Numbered from the stretch's first letter, positions 9,069 to 19,895 are shown. The stretch is 64,000 nt of DNA from Bradyrhizobium mercantei (GCF_001982635.1 NZ_MKFI01000008.1:1-64000), one strand, 5' to 3'. The notes: generated by a model not told the origin, from the sequence alone. Numbers and translations: made by a program.

Positions 9069-9569
9069 TCACTGGATCAGGAAACGCGGGAACATCGGCA
9101 TCGGAAGTCCCAGCACATAGGGGAAAAGCAGCGCGCAGCCGAGAGTCAGGCAGGCGCCGACGATGATGGCTTCGATCCATTTCGTCTCGTGCGAGCCCAT
9201 CGCCGCGATCAGGAAGCCGGCGAAGGCGGAGACGACGAGCCCGAGCGGGCGGATCGCCAATGCGAAGAACACGATCGCCGCGGACACGAACAGCGGGCCG
9301 CGCCAGGAATAGGCCGCGATATGCGGGCCGTCCTTCAGGATTCCCATCAGCGCGACAGCGCCGCCGAGCAACAACAGCAGCACGGCGAACATGCGCGGCG
9401 CGGTTCCGGCGCCGAACGAGAATCCGTGCATGCCCTGCAGATCGCTCGAGGCCCACAAGGCAAACAGCGCAACTCCCATCATGGCGAGCCCGCCGACAAA
9501 GTCCTGCGGACCGCGCACCCATTTCGGCAAGATCGATTTGACCGGCGCCTCGCTCGGCGTATCGCTCAT
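9069..9569 (-). CDS. tctB: TctB-family small membrane subunit
   Basis: 166 residues with four predicted membrane segments, including GLAMMGVALFALWASSDL and the AVLLLLLGGAVALMGIL segment; the layout matches TctB proteins. It is the small, poorly conserved subunit of the tripartite transporter and begins the tctB-tctA-tctC series. The gap to tctA is only a few bases. Confidence 0.9.
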   Translation of the reverse strand: MSDTPSEAPVKSILPKWVRGPQDFVGGLAMMGVALFALWASSDLQGMHGFSFGAGTAPRMFAVLLLLLGGAVALMGILKDGPHIAAYSWRGPLFVSAAIVFFALAIRPLGLVVSAFAGFLIAAMGSHETKWIEAIIVGACLTLGCALLFPYVLGLPMPMFPRFLIQ

Positions 9570-9662
9570 GACTTCGCTTCCCCCGTCAGGGCTGTCCCGC
9601 CCGTATTGATTGAATGGCTTGGCTTGTGGTGCGTTGACCGCAAGCCTTGCTAGCGATTTTCG

Positions 9663-10196
9663 TCAGATAACGCCAGCGAAACCCAAGAGACCTCCGGCGA
9701 GCAACATCCACAAAGGATTGATCCGCGTCGCAAAAGCAAGCGCGGCTGCGACAATGGTGATCAGGACCGCGATCCAACTTTGGTCTGATGTCTGCGCCAC
9801 GATCAGGCCAGAGGCGGCCATCAGGCCGATCGACAGCGGAACCAATGCGGCCTGAATGATCGCCGGCCAGCGCGCGTCGCGCGAGCGATCGATGAAGCGG
9901 CTCACATAATAGGCAAGCAGCGCGGTCGGTCCGCACATCGCGACAGTTGCGGCCAGCGCCCCGGCGACGCCTGCGACAGAATAGCCTATCAGCGTCACGA
10001 TCAGCACGTTCGGCCCCGGCGAGAGCTGCGAGATCGCGAACACGTCGGCGAACTGCTTGTCGGTCAGCCAGTGATGCACGTCGACGGCGGCGCGGTGCAT
10101 TTCGGGGATCGCCGAATTGGCGCCGCCGACCGCAAACAGCGACATCAGGCCGAAGGTCCAGACCAGCGCCGCGATCGGGTTGGACTCCGAACTCAT
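9663..10196 (-). CDS. Chromate transporter-family protein, second half-size subunit
   Basis: 177 residues of the CHR family. The opening FGLMSLFAVGGANSAIPEMHR and the ISQLSPGPNVLIVTLIGY signature are typical of the N-terminal CHR motif; about six hydrophobic segments follow. Half-size CHR proteins usually work as pairs that together equal one full ChrA, moving chromate or a related oxyanion across the inner membrane. The ATG overlaps the stop of its partner by four bases. The true start is the internal ATG; the long frame upstream of it is the shadow of the partner gene. Confidence 0.9.
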   Translation of the reverse strand: MSSESNPIAALVWTFGLMSLFAVGGANSAIPEMHRAAVDVHHWLTDKQFADVFAISQLSPGPNVLIVTLIGYSVAGVAGALAATVAMCGPTALLAYYVSRFIDRSRDARWPAIIQAALVPLSIGLMAASGLIVAQTSDQSWIAVLITIVAAALAFATRINPLWMLLAGGLLGFAGVI

Positions 10197-10804
10197 GCCT
10201 TCACCATGCGGCGCGTCAGGATCGTGATTGCGAGGCTGAGCGGGATCGCCACCAGCAGCACGATCTGCAGCGGCCATCGGATCAGCCCGATCGCGACGAA
10301 AACCGCGGCCAGGATGACGAGGCCTGTGACATCGCGTCGCTTCAGAAGCGGCATCATCATCTTGAAGACGACGGCGAACAGCAGCCCGACCGCGGCGCAG
10401 GCCACGCCGGCGAGCGTCCGGCGCAGCAGGTCGATATCGCCGTAGCGGGCATAGAGCGCGGCAAGCACGGTCGCGATCACCATCGGTGGCCCGACCAGCC
10501 CGGCGAAGGCTGCCAGTCCGCCCGCGATGCCGCGAAAGCGTGCGCCGAACACGACCGACAGGTTGACGATGTTCGGACCTGGCAGAAAATGGCACAGCGC
10601 GAAGGTCTCGTTGAACTCCTCCGCCGTCATCCAGCGGTGCTGCTCGACGATCGACCGCCGGGCCCAGACCAGGACCCCGCCGAAGCCCGCCAGCGACATC
10701 TTGGCAAAGGCCAGGAACAGCTCGAAGAGGCCGGGCTGGTGGGGTGGGGACGGTGCGGAGGCATCCGGCGCCGGAGCGGCAACCGGCGGGGATTCCGGGG
10801 GCAT
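10193..10804 (-). CDS. Chromate transporter-family protein, first half-size subunit
   Basis: About 203 residues: a Pro/Ala-rich leader, then the CHR domain with FAKMSLAGFGGVLVWARR and the LCHFLPGPNIVNLSVVFG signature. Pairs with the overlapping downstream gene to form a two-protein CHR transporter. An in-frame TTG two codons upstream is the only other start. No good Shine-Dalgarno is visible. Substrate could be chromate or another oxyanion. Confidence 0.9.
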   Translation of the reverse strand: MPPESPPVAAPAPDASAPSPPHQPGLFELFLAFAKMSLAGFGGVLVWARRSIVEQHRWMTAEEFNETFALCHFLPGPNIVNLSVVFGARFRGIAGGLAAFAGLVGPPMVIATVLAALYARYGDIDLLRRTLAGVACAAVGLLFAVVFKMMMPLLKRRDVTGLVILAAVFVAIGLIRWPLQIVLLVAIPLSLAITILTRRMVKA

Positions 10805-10906
10805 GGCCAAAATCTAGAACGCTGCCCGGACGCGGGCCACCCAAATTGGTGTGTTTTCACAGCAGAAAGGGCCTGAATCGGCTCTGTTTTTCTATGGCTT
10901 TGCCGC

Positions 10907-10912
10907 TATATT
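10907..10912 (+). promoter_or_regulatory. Possible -10 element of ssrA
   Basis: TATATT lies about seven bases before the GC-rich start of the tmRNA acceptor piece. No good -35 hexamer is seen at the expected distance (CTGTTT is the nearest), so the call is weak. Confidence 0.35.
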
Positions 10913-10916
10913 GGGG

Positions 10917-11250
10917 GTGCCGGTTCGCCGGCTATGGAAATAAATGACCGTCGCAATAAACCATTCGGACCCGGGGGCGGTACCCGGCGCCTCCACCAAA
11001 ACCCATCCCGAGCCGTTTTCGGTGGCTTTTGGCGGGGGCGAAATAGGATCGACGAGGGCGTAAAGGGCGTGTTTTTTCTCGGTATGGTTCCGCCGACATC
11101 GGGCCAATGCAATAGTTGCCAACGACAACTTTGCTCCGGTTGCTCAGGCTGCGTAACGCAGTTTGAAAGACCATCTTAAAGTCCTAGCGGGTTAAGCTCC
11201 GCTAGGCGGGGTTCGGAGGCACCTGGCAACAGAAGCCTCCACTTTATTTC
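10917..11250 (+). ncRNA. ssrA: Two-piece (circularly permuted) tmRNA
   Basis: Rescues stalled ribosomes and adds a degradation tag. The order is permuted: the acceptor piece comes first and ends CGCCTCC-ACCA at 10988-10998; after an excised spacer the coding piece begins GGGGGCG at 11034, which pairs with CGCCTCC as a seven-pair acceptor stem with one G-U. The T arm is CCGGG, loop GGCGGTA, CCCGG; that odd loop agrees with what I recall for alphaproteobacterial tmRNA. The tag frame at 11118-11156 reads ANDNFAPVAQAA then TAA. A CCTAGCGG/CCGCTAGG helix (11183-11206) fits a pseudoknot, and GGAGGC/GCCTCC followed by ACTTTATTT closes the gene. Outer limits are approximate. sspB follows. Confidence 0.93.
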
Positions 11251-11388
11251 ACGAACGGGCGTCCGCCCGCATTATCAGCTGCCAGCCCTGCTGATTTCCG
11301 GCTCCCGGCGAGGTAGCATGGGGCCAAAGAGGGCGAGTCGGATCATCCGGCGAGCCTCACCGGCTATTTTCGAAGCGACAGGATCACC

Positions 11389-11910
11389 ATGGCGACCGAT
11401 CACATCCGATATGACGTGCTGGCGCGTGATGCGCTGCGCGGGGTGCTGCGCCGGGTGTTGTCCGACGCCGCCGAACATGGCCTGCCGGGTGAGCACCATT
11501 TCTACATCACCTTCCTGTCGCACGGCGACGGCGTGAAGCTGTCGCCGCGGCTGCTCGCGCAATATCCGGAGGAGATGACGATCATCCTGCAGCACCAGTT
11601 CTGGGATCTGGTGGTGACGGAGGATAGGTTCGAGGTCGGCCTGTCGTTCGGCGGGATTCCCGAGCGGCTGACCGTGCCGTTCGCCGCGGTGACGCGCTTC
11701 CTCGATCCGTCCGCGCCGTTCGACCTGCGGTTCGACGTCTCTGACGCGCTGTCCGAGGAAGATGCTCCTGCCGCTGCCGCAGCACCTGCCTCTCCCCTTC
11801 CCGCACCCGCGGCCCGGGCGACCGCCGAGACCGAGACGCCCGAGACCGAGCCGGCGAAGCCGAGCGAAGGCGCCGAGGTCGTGCGGCTGGATCGCTTCCG
11901 CAAGAAATAA
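11389..11910 (+). CDS. sspB: SspB-type adaptor for ClpXP
   Basis: 173 residues. Binds the tag added by tmRNA and delivers tagged proteins to ClpXP. The N-terminal domain (residues 1-115) has the alphaproteobacterial SspB sequence, including HHFYITFLSHGDGVKLSP and MTIILQHQFWDL. A flexible Ala/Pro/Glu-rich tail follows, ending EVVRLDRFRKK, which resembles the short ClpX-docking peptide. AGGATCACC precedes the ATG. It stands immediately after ssrA, the gene that makes its substrate tag. Confidence 0.92.
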   Translation: MATDHIRYDVLARDALRGVLRRVLSDAAEHGLPGEHHFYITFLSHGDGVKLSPRLLAQYPEEMTIILQHQFWDLVVTEDRFEVGLSFGGIPERLTVPFAAVTRFLDPSAPFDLRFDVSDALSEEDAPAAAAAPASPLPAPAARATAETETPETEPAKPSEGAEVVRLDRFRKK

Positions 11911-12089
11911 TCTAAACGCAGATCACGCCTCGACCCTGTAGGATGCTTGCGAGGTCCGGGATGACAGATCGTCATCGCGGACTATCTTCTGCATGAACGT
12001 GCCGCCGCGCGGGCGGGCTCGCGTTGCCGCGCCGGAAAGCCGGCGCGACGCCGGACCACGTTCTTCTGACGACGCAACGGAGAGCATCC

Positions 12090-13505
<1,416 letters not shown>

Positions 13506-13652
13506 GCGGAGCCGCGCAATGTCCGGATAATTACGGTCAGCGCGCGTGATATAATTATGGATCATAACGCCTAAAGACTAAGGCGCGTTACCTATCAGCT
13601 CTGCGCTGGCGCATGGTACAGACGTCTAGTTTTCGCAGAGCGAAACGGATTC

Positions 13653-13676
13653 TTTGATGCTATCAGAAGCATCAAA
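13653..13676. promoter_or_regulatory. Perfect dyad upstream of the DUF4169 and ribbon-helix-helix genes
   Basis: TTTGATGCT, six bases, then AGCATCAAA: nine-base perfect arms. It lies 150 bases after fumC and about 105 bases before the DUF4169 start. With no T-run after it, a terminator is less likely than an operator; the ribbon-helix-helix protein encoded just downstream is a candidate binder (inference). Confidence 0.5.
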
Positions 13677-13780
13677 CGGGGATTCGGGATGAATATCGAA
13701 CCGGGCGCGCAGTGCCGTCGCTCTTGCTTTCGTCACGATGCATCACCAACTCCGCTCTGGGGACGATAAGGACGACGAGC

Positions 13781-13969
13781 ATGGGCGACGTGGTCAACCT
13801 GAAACGATTCAAGAAGCGCGGTGAGCGCGAACAAGCAGCGAAGCAGGCCGAAGCCAACCGTGCGCTATTCGGTCGCACCAAGGCCGAGCGAGCGCGTGAC
13901 GAATTTCTCGGCGAGCGCAACGCGCGCGTACTCGATCAGCATCTCATCGAAAATGGAGACGCATCATGA
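13781..13969 (+). CDS. DUF4169 family protein
   Basis: 62 highly charged residues beginning MGDVVNLKRFKKR, with a long basic helix (GEREQAAKQAEANRALFGRT) and ending LIENGDAS. This is the DUF4169 pattern: small, Lys/Arg/Glu-rich, soluble. The start is the ATG following GGACGACGAGC; upstream in-frame sequence is not conserved-looking. Its stop overlaps the start of the ribbon-helix-helix gene by four bases. Function unknown; a nucleic-acid-binding partner of the next protein is conceivable from its charge. Confidence 0.8.
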   Translation: MGDVVNLKRFKKRGEREQAAKQAEANRALFGRTKAERARDEFLGERNARVLDQHLIENGDAS

Positions 13970-14241
13970 AGTCTCCCGTCGTTAAGCGCTCGATCGTGGT
14001 GGCTGGACACAAGACCAGCGTCAGCCTCGAAGAGGCTTTCTGGAATGGCATGAAGGAGATTTCCGGATTGCGGAACATGACGCTGTCGGAGTTGGTCGGC
14101 GAGATCGACAACAACCGCCAGCAGGGCAATCTGTCCTCAGCGATCCGCCTGTTCGTGCTCGACTACTTCCGCTCGCGCGCCACCCCGGCCGTGCCGACGG
14201 ATGTCAGGCCGCAGCAGGTCGACACGCGCCAGCAGGCCTGA
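13966..14241 (+). CDS. Ribbon-helix-helix domain protein
   Basis: 91 residues. The segment VVKRSIVVAGHKTSVSLEEAFWNGMKEISGLRNMTLSELVGEID has the strand-helix-helix layout of ribbon-helix-helix DNA-binding proteins, with the strand at about residues 6-20 and helices at 21-34 and 38-49. It then ends in a basic tail without further domain. Family members bind DNA as dimers. Translation is coupled to DUF4169 through an ATGA overlap. A nine-base dyad upstream is a possible self-regulatory site. Confidence 0.8.
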   Translation: MKSPVVKRSIVVAGHKTSVSLEEAFWNGMKEISGLRNMTLSELVGEIDNNRQQGNLSSAIRLFVLDYFRSRATPAVPTDVRPQQVDTRQQA

Positions 14242-14297
14242 CGGCCTCTCCGGCCGTCGCCATCGAGCAGACGGTCGTTCGTTGCGCGGACTTCAGC

Positions 14298-14651
14298 ATG
14301 AAAGTCAATCGCATCGTCGCCAACGTTGCCGCACCAGACATTGCGGCAGCGAAGTCGTTCTATCAGGACATCCTCGGCCTCGCGCCGCTGATGGATTTCG
14401 GTTGGGTTGCGACTTACGGCTCATCCGAAACGATGCAGGTTCAAATCACCTTCGCTTCCGAAGGTGGTTCAGGAACAGCCGTGCCCGATCTCTCGATCGA
14501 GGTCGATGATCTCGACGATGCCCTGCGCCGGATGAAGGCCGCCCGCATCGCGATCGAGTACGGACCGGCGGACGAGCCGTGGGGCGTGCGGCGCTTCTAC
14601 GTCCGCGATCCCTTCGGCCGGCTGATCAATATTCTCCAGCACCAATCGTGA
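14298..14651 (+). CDS. VOC-family (glyoxalase/bleomycin resistance fold) protein
   Basis: 117 residues with the paired beta-alpha-beta-beta-beta modules of the VOC fold: NVAAPDIAAAKSFYQDILGL at the start and FYVRDPFGRLINILQH at the end. Members bind a metal and act as lyases, dioxygenases or drug-binding proteins. Expected metal ligands are not all clear here (Glu or His at the ends of strands), so the reaction cannot be named. It stands alone after the ribbon-helix-helix gene. Confidence 0.85.
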   Translation: MKVNRIVANVAAPDIAAAKSFYQDILGLAPLMDFGWVATYGSSETMQVQITFASEGGSGTAVPDLSIEVDDLDDALRRMKAARIAIEYGPADEPWGVRRFYVRDPFGRLINILQHQS

Positions 14652-14715
14652 GCCGCGCTTCGTTTGGTGCGGTTTCTTCAGGCGAACCGGTGTCCTCTTC
14701 GCTTGAAGACGCGGT

Positions 14716-17700
14716 CTAGTTCTGCACCGCCGGCCGCGGCGGCGGATTGGCGACCTGCGGTGTCAGCGACAATGGCGGGCGCAGCGGCCTCGACCTCGCC
14801 GCGCCGGGCACGGGCTTGACCTCGATCGGCGGCGGCAGTGGCGCCAGCTGCGGCGGGTTTGCGACCGGCGCAGGCGGCACGACGGCGGGAGCCGTGGCAA
14901 CCGGCGGGACCATCGGCGGCCGCGGCGCAACGATCTTCGGCTTCGCCGGCACGCGCCGCGGATCGCGGCCGGGCACCGGCACATCAGCAGGAGGCACCCC
15001 CACCGCATTCGGGCTAGCGGCATCCGGCGCCGGCTCGGCGGGAGGCGGAAGCGCCGCTGGGATCGGTGGCGGTGCCGGTTCGCCGCGCTCGATCGCATCG
15101 AGCCGCCTGGTCTCGCGATCGATCGCGCGCACCGCAAGCCACGACGACAACGCCGCGATGTCGATGCTGCGGGTCAGCCCGTCGGGCGTGCCGACCGCAA
15201 GCAGCTGGATTTCAGGACGGCTGGTGGCGGTGCCGACCTGCGTCGACGCCAGCGCGGCGCGGATGTCGGCCTGGTCGGCCGGAATGTCGTAGCCGCCCGA
15301 CAGGATCACGTTGGCACCACCCGCCGCGAGCGTGGTGGCGCCGACCCGGATGCGGCCATCGCGGATGTTGAAGGGAATCTGCGCCGAAGCAATCGACAGT
15401 GTCCCGGCGGCGAGCGCCGGTTCGACGATCTGCCGGAGCCGCGTGTCGTCGGTCGCCTGCCCGGAATCGCTGGCGCGGATCGCGACGTCGAATGCCCGCG
15501 GGTCGAGCCCCGGAAGGTTCAGCCCTTCCAGCGTCACGGTGCCGCTGCCGGACAATGCGCCTGATAGCGCCGAGGCGCTGCGGCCTTGCGTCAACAACGT
15601 CATCTGCATCGAGGCACGTCCCTTCGGCATCGCAAGGCTGCGATAGCGCAAGGCTGAACCGTCGACGCCCGACAGCTGCACATTTGCATTCAAGGCGAGT
15701 CCATTGACGCCCTGTCGCGCATCGATTGAGGCGGTCGCCTCGCCGCCGCCGATCTTGCCCTTGATGCCATCGAAGGTCAGCGACTGCCCGTCCGACCTGA
15801 TGGTGCCGCTGACCGGCTGCAATTCGGCGCCGCCCGGCAGCAGACCGTGCAGCGCTTCGAAGGTGACCTTGCCGCGCCAGGCGCTCGTCAGCCCCTGCCC
15901 GAGCGGCTCGGTCGCATCGTGGCCGGCCGCGCCGATCGCAGCCGCGAAAATCGGCGCCAGCGTGATCTGATCGAGGCCGACCTCACCGTCGATGCTTTTC
16001 TGGTCGGCCAGCGTGACCGCCAGGCGGCCGCGCAGCCGCGAACCGGCGACGATGCTGTCGAGATCGTCGAAGGTCAGCCTGTCGCCTGCGAGGGTTAGCT
16101 TCGACGACAGGCGGATGTTCGCGGCCGGATCGGAGGATTTCAGATTGAGCAGCGGACTGATGTCGGCACTGCGGACGCGAAGGCTGACGCTCGATTTGCT
16201 CTCGCCGGCCCCGTCCTTGACCCAGGGCTCCGCGGTGCCTTCCGCGTCCGCGTCGAGCCCCGCGCCCCAGAGCCGCGCCTTCAGCCGCAACGGCGTCTGC
16301 CAGGCGCCGCTGACGGTGCCCTCGAATTGCGTCGGGCCCGCGCCGGCAGCGACCGCGCGGTCAAGCCCGAGCAGCGCCAGCAGCGCATTGCCGTCGCCGG
16401 CCGAGACTTTCGCCTCCGCCGTCACGTCGCTGCGGCGAAGCGCATCGAAATCCAGCGCACGGATCGCAGCCACCTGCGGCGTCGCCGACATCACGGTGTT
16501 ACCCTTGAGCTGCGGCGTATCGAGATCAAGCGTCGCGCGCGCGCTGACGCGATCGGCGGCCTTGCCCTTGCCGAGGTCGAGCGCGAGCCTGGCGCGGACC
16601 GGGCCGGCATCCGCGCGAAGCACGCCGAGCCGCGCGGCAAGGGCCGGCGCAAACGGCTGGACGACGGCTGTGAGCCGGGCAAGCGATGCGGCAGTCGCAT
16701 CGACAGCGAGCTTGCCGGTCGAATTGCCGCGGTCGAAATTGCCGCTGCCGTCCAGCGTGACATTGTCGGGCTGGCCGATCTTCACGCGATCCAGCACGAT
16801 ACTCTTCGGGCCGTAGGTGATCTTCGCCAGCAACGGCCGCAATTCCTGCCCCGAGAAGATTGCGCGTCCGACGTCGAGCGACAGCTGCGCCTCGTCGGGC
16901 CATTCGGCCTGCGGACCGGCCAGCGAGCGAATGACCGCCGCGGTCGCATCGAGATCGAGCCGCTCCGCCTTCAACTGCGCCTCGACCTTCGAGCCGCTCG
17001 TTGCCTCGCGATGCGCGACCGCGACGCGGCCCTCGAGCGTGCCGCCCTCGATCTCCGCCTTCATCGCGTCGATCGAAAAGCCTGCCGGCGACACCGTGAC
17101 GTCGCCGCGCAACCGCAGCGGCTTCTGGCTGCGATAGGTGATGTCACCGCGCCCCTGCAGCCAGGTCATCAACGCATCGGGATCGGACGATTCGATATTG
17201 AGCGCGGTCTTGAAGCTGTTCGCGGCTCCGGCCTGGGCGCTGGCGCCGCTCATCGAGACGCGCGTGGATCCCGGGGCGCGAAACTCCAGCCGGCGCACCG
17301 TCCATGATTTCGCATCCGATTGCAGTTCGGCCGAGATGTCCTGCAGGGGGCGACCGCCGAGCATGATCTGCTCGGATGAAAGTTCGACCTGCGCCGGAAT
17401 CGGGCTTTGCGGCAGGCCCGACAACACCGCGCGCATGGCCGGCAGCACGCGGACCGGCTCGACATTGCCGTTGCTGCTGTCCTTCGAGTTGTCCTTGGCA
17501 CTATCCTTGGCGGCGAACTTGTCGCCGTCGAGCTGCCGCGCCGTGAGCGAGGCGCGCAGCAGCGGCGAGGCGCCGAAACGGAGATCGCCATTGCCCGCGA
17601 GCTTCAGCGCACGGTCCTCGGCGCCATAGCTGACCTCGACCTGGTCGAGCCGTGCCGCCGAATAATCCGATTTGATCTTGGCCGCGATCCGCCAAGGCGG

Positions 17701-18450
17701 CATGTCGCTGCCGCCGCGTTGGCCCGGCGTGCCCGCCAGCGTCACGCTGCCCTCGAACCGCGGCGCGCGGGCCTCGAAGGTCAGGACGCCGTCGAGATCG
17801 GCCGACACCGGCCGTTGCCCGGGATCGATGTTGAAGTGCAGCCGGGTGCCGCCGCCATCGGCGCTCTGCCCCGAAGAGACCCGAAACGGATAGCGGTTGC
17901 CGTCGAACATGAAATTGCCGTCGCCGCGGATCGCCCCGGCGAGCGAGCGGACGTCGCCGCTGAAGGCGATGTCGTTCAGCTCGAGCGTGCTGCGGCTCGC
18001 GGCATCATGCAGCGCGACGCGGCCGGTCAGATTGAGCCGGTCGATCGCCAGCGAAGCCAGGTTGAAGCTCCCGCTCGACGGCGACCAGTCGATCCGCCCC
18101 TTGGGATCGAGCCCGAGATCGAGCGACAGGCCATTGATGGTGAGCTCGTTCGCGCGCACCTCGCCGCGCATCAAGGAGCTCAGGCTGAATTCGACGTCGA
18201 GATTGGCGGCCCGGACCTTGCCGAGGTCGTTGGCGCCGCCGACGGTGACGGTTTTCAACCGCAGCGAGGGCGCAGGCAGCAGACGCGCGTCGAGATTGCC
18301 GGCGACGCGAACCGGCGCCCCGATGATCTTGGAGGCCTCCGCCTCGAACTGCGGCCTGAACTGGTTCCAGTCAACGAAATACGGACCGATCAGCGCGGCG
18401 ACCAGTGCAAGAATGAAGGCGATTGCCAGGCCGAGCAGCGTCGTCTGCAC
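14716..18450 (-). CDS. AsmA-family large envelope protein
   Basis: 1244 residues starting at GTG with GGGAG just upstream. One N-terminal membrane helix (about 5-25) is followed by the AsmA opening FVDWNQFRPQFEAEASKIIG and LLPAPSLRLKTVTVG. The centre is a very long run of amphipathic beta strands, as in AsmA/TamB-like proteins proposed to bridge the periplasm and move lipids to the outer membrane. The last 120 residues are Pro/Ala-rich and presumably disordered. Neighbours give no further hint. Family role is known mainly by analogy. Confidence 0.9.
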   Translation of the reverse strand: MQTTLLGLAIAFILALVAALIGPYFVDWNQFRPQFEAEASKIIGAPVRVAGNLDARLLPAPSLRLKTVTVGGANDLGKVRAANLDVEFSLSSLMRGEVRANELTINGLSLDLGLDPKGRIDWSPSSGSFNLASLAIDRLNLTGRVALHDAASRSTLELNDIAFSGDVRSLAGAIRGDGNFMFDGNRYPFRVSSGQSADGGGTRLHFNIDPGQRPVSADLDGVLTFEARAPRFEGSVTLAGTPGQRGGSDMPPWRIAAKIKSDYSAARLDQVEVSYGAEDRALKLAGNGDLRFGASPLLRASLTARQLDGDKFAAKDSAKDNSKDSSNGNVEPVRVLPAMRAVLSGLPQSPIPAQVELSSEQIMLGGRPLQDISAELQSDAKSWTVRRLEFRAPGSTRVSMSGASAQAGAANSFKTALNIESSDPDALMTWLQGRGDITYRSQKPLRLRGDVTVSPAGFSIDAMKAEIEGGTLEGRVAVAHREATSGSKVEAQLKAERLDLDATAAVIRSLAGPQAEWPDEAQLSLDVGRAIFSGQELRPLLAKITYGPKSIVLDRVKIGQPDNVTLDGSGNFDRGNSTGKLAVDATAASLARLTAVVQPFAPALAARLGVLRADAGPVRARLALDLGKGKAADRVSARATLDLDTPQLKGNTVMSATPQVAAIRALDFDALRRSDVTAEAKVSAGDGNALLALLGLDRAVAAGAGPTQFEGTVSGAWQTPLRLKARLWGAGLDADAEGTAEPWVKDGAGESKSSVSLRVRSADISPLLNLKSSDPAANIRLSSKLTLAGDRLTFDDLDSIVAGSRLRGRLAVTLADQKSIDGEVGLDQITLAPIFAAAIGAAGHDATEPLGQGLTSAWRGKVTFEALHGLLPGGAELQPVSGTIRSDGQSLTFDGIKGKIGGGEATASIDARQGVNGLALNANVQLSGVDGSALRYRSLAMPKGRASMQMTLLTQGRSASALSGALSGSGTVTLEGLNLPGLDPRAFDVAIRASDSGQATDDTRLRQIVEPALAAGTLSIASAQIPFNIRDGRIRVGATTLAAGGANVILSGGYDIPADQADIRAALASTQVGTATSRPEIQLLAVGTPDGLTRSIDIAALSSWLAVRAIDRETRRLDAIERGEPAPPPIPAALPPPAEPAPDAASPNAVGVPPADVPVPGRDPRRVPAKPKIVAPRPPMVPPVATAPAVVPPAPVANPPQLAPLPPPIEVKPVPGAARSRPLRPPLSLTPQVANPPPRPAVQN

Positions 18451-18662
18451 GGTGTCTCCCTTTGAGCCCGCTCCGCGGCAGCCTCCTCATGCTGAACGCT
18501 TTGCCAACCCTTGGCCGGAGCAGCCCAAATATAGAGACAAGTATGGCGAAGTCACAGCGGCTTTACCGCTGCGACGTCAGCTGGAACGTGGATTTCCGTT
18601 CAAGCGTGCGTGCGCGCCGGCTGCTGCGGCAGGGATCGCCGCCCTGCCGCAGATCCGGGATA

Positions 18663-19895
18663 TTACCAGCTCGCGGGGAGCCGCTTCAGGCCGCGCAGCA
18701 CGAAGGTCGGCCGCCACTCCGGATTTTCCGCGTCGTCGAGCCGCAGATCGGGGATCCGGCGCAGCAGCGTCGAGATCGCGATTTCGGCCTCGATCCGCGC
18801 CAGCTGGGCGCCGAGGCAGAAATGGATGCCGCCGCCGAACGACAGCGGCTTCACGTTCGGCCGCTGGATATCGAGCCGCTCGGGATGGTCGGGATAGACC
18901 GCCTCGTCGTGATTGGCTGAGCCGAGCAGGCACAGCACGCTCTCGCCCTTCGGGATGCGCTTGCCGCCGAGATCCTCGATATCTTCAAGCGCGACGCGGC
19001 CGGTCAGTTGCACCGAGGAATCGTAGCGCAGGAACTCCTCGATCGCGTTGGTGATCAGGCCGGGATTGGCCTTCAGCAGCGCGAGCTGGTCCGGGTTGCG
19101 GAACAGGGCGAGCAGGCCGTTGCCGATCAGGTTGACGGTCGTCTCGTGGCCGGCGCCGAACAGCAGGATGATGTTGGCGGTCAGTTCCTCGTTGGTCAGC
19201 TTCTGGCCATCCTCCTCGGCCTGCACCAGTTGCGTGGTGAGGTCGTCGCCAGGCTGCTTGCGGCGCAGCTCGAACAGCTGGTGGAAATACATCGCCGCCA
19301 TCGCGTTGCCGGCATTGCCCTGCTTGATCTCCTCCGCCGACAGCGGCACCGGCTCGAGCAGACGGCCACCGTCGCGCGAGCCGTTGTAGAAGGCCTCGCG
19401 ATGCTCCTCGGGGATGCCGAGCATGTCGCAGATGATGGTCACCGGCAGGCGGAATGCAAAGTCCTCGATCAGGTCCATCCGCCCCTGCGGAATGATGCGG
19501 TCGAGCGTCTCGTCGACGATGTGCTGGATGCGCGGGCGCATGTCTTCGACCCGGCGTGCGGTGAAGGCCTTGACGACGAGACCGCGCAGCCGGGTGTGAT
19601 CCGGCGGATCCTGCTGCAGCATCCAGTGGCTCATGCTGCGGATCACCGGCTCGTCCATGATCTTGGGGCCGTAGCGGCGGATCGTGCGCTCGACATAATC
19701 CTTGCCGAACCGCTTGTCGCGCAGCACGAGGCTCGCCTCGGCATGCCGGCTGGCGACGAAGGCGCCATGCGCATTGACATGCATCGGATCGAGCCGGCGC
19801 AGCCGTTCATAATACGGATAGGGATTGCGAATGAATTCGGGCGCGAGTGGATTGAAAAGCGGCTCGCCGCTCGCCGGCTGAACTTGCTCGTTCAT
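18663..19895 (-). CDS. Cytochrome P450
   Basis: 410-residue soluble bacterial P450. The heme ligand is Cys360 in SFGGGIHFCLGAQLAR; the oxygen-binding I-helix reads LLFGAGHETTVNLIGNG; the K-helix ExxR is EEFLRYDSS. It would hydroxylate a small organic substrate using electrons from a ferredoxin pair, none of which is encoded nearby. GAGG lies upstream of the ATG. It is divergent from a TetR regulator gene, with a 14-base dyad in the shared promoter region, so substrate-triggered derepression is likely. Confidence 0.95.
   Translation of the reverse strand: MNEQVQPASGEPLFNPLAPEFIRNPYPYYERLRRLDPMHVNAHGAFVASRHAEASLVLRDKRFGKDYVERTIRRYGPKIMDEPVIRSMSHWMLQQDPPDHTRLRGLVVKAFTARRVEDMRPRIQHIVDETLDRIIPQGRMDLIEDFAFRLPVTIICDMLGIPEEHREAFYNGSRDGGRLLEPVPLSAEEIKQGNAGNAMAAMYFHQLFELRRKQPGDDLTTQLVQAEEDGQKLTNEELTANIILLFGAGHETTVNLIGNGLLALFRNPDQLALLKANPGLITNAIEEFLRYDSSVQLTGRVALEDIEDLGGKRIPKGESVLCLLGSANHDEAVYPDHPERLDIQRPNVKPLSFGGGIHFCLGAQLARIEAEIAISTLLRRIPDLRLDDAENPEWRPTFVLRGLKRLPASW

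Noticed and set aside
10934..11179. Short frames over the ssrA region
   Set aside because: The stretch is explained by the tmRNA structure and tag; no ribosome site or protein pattern.
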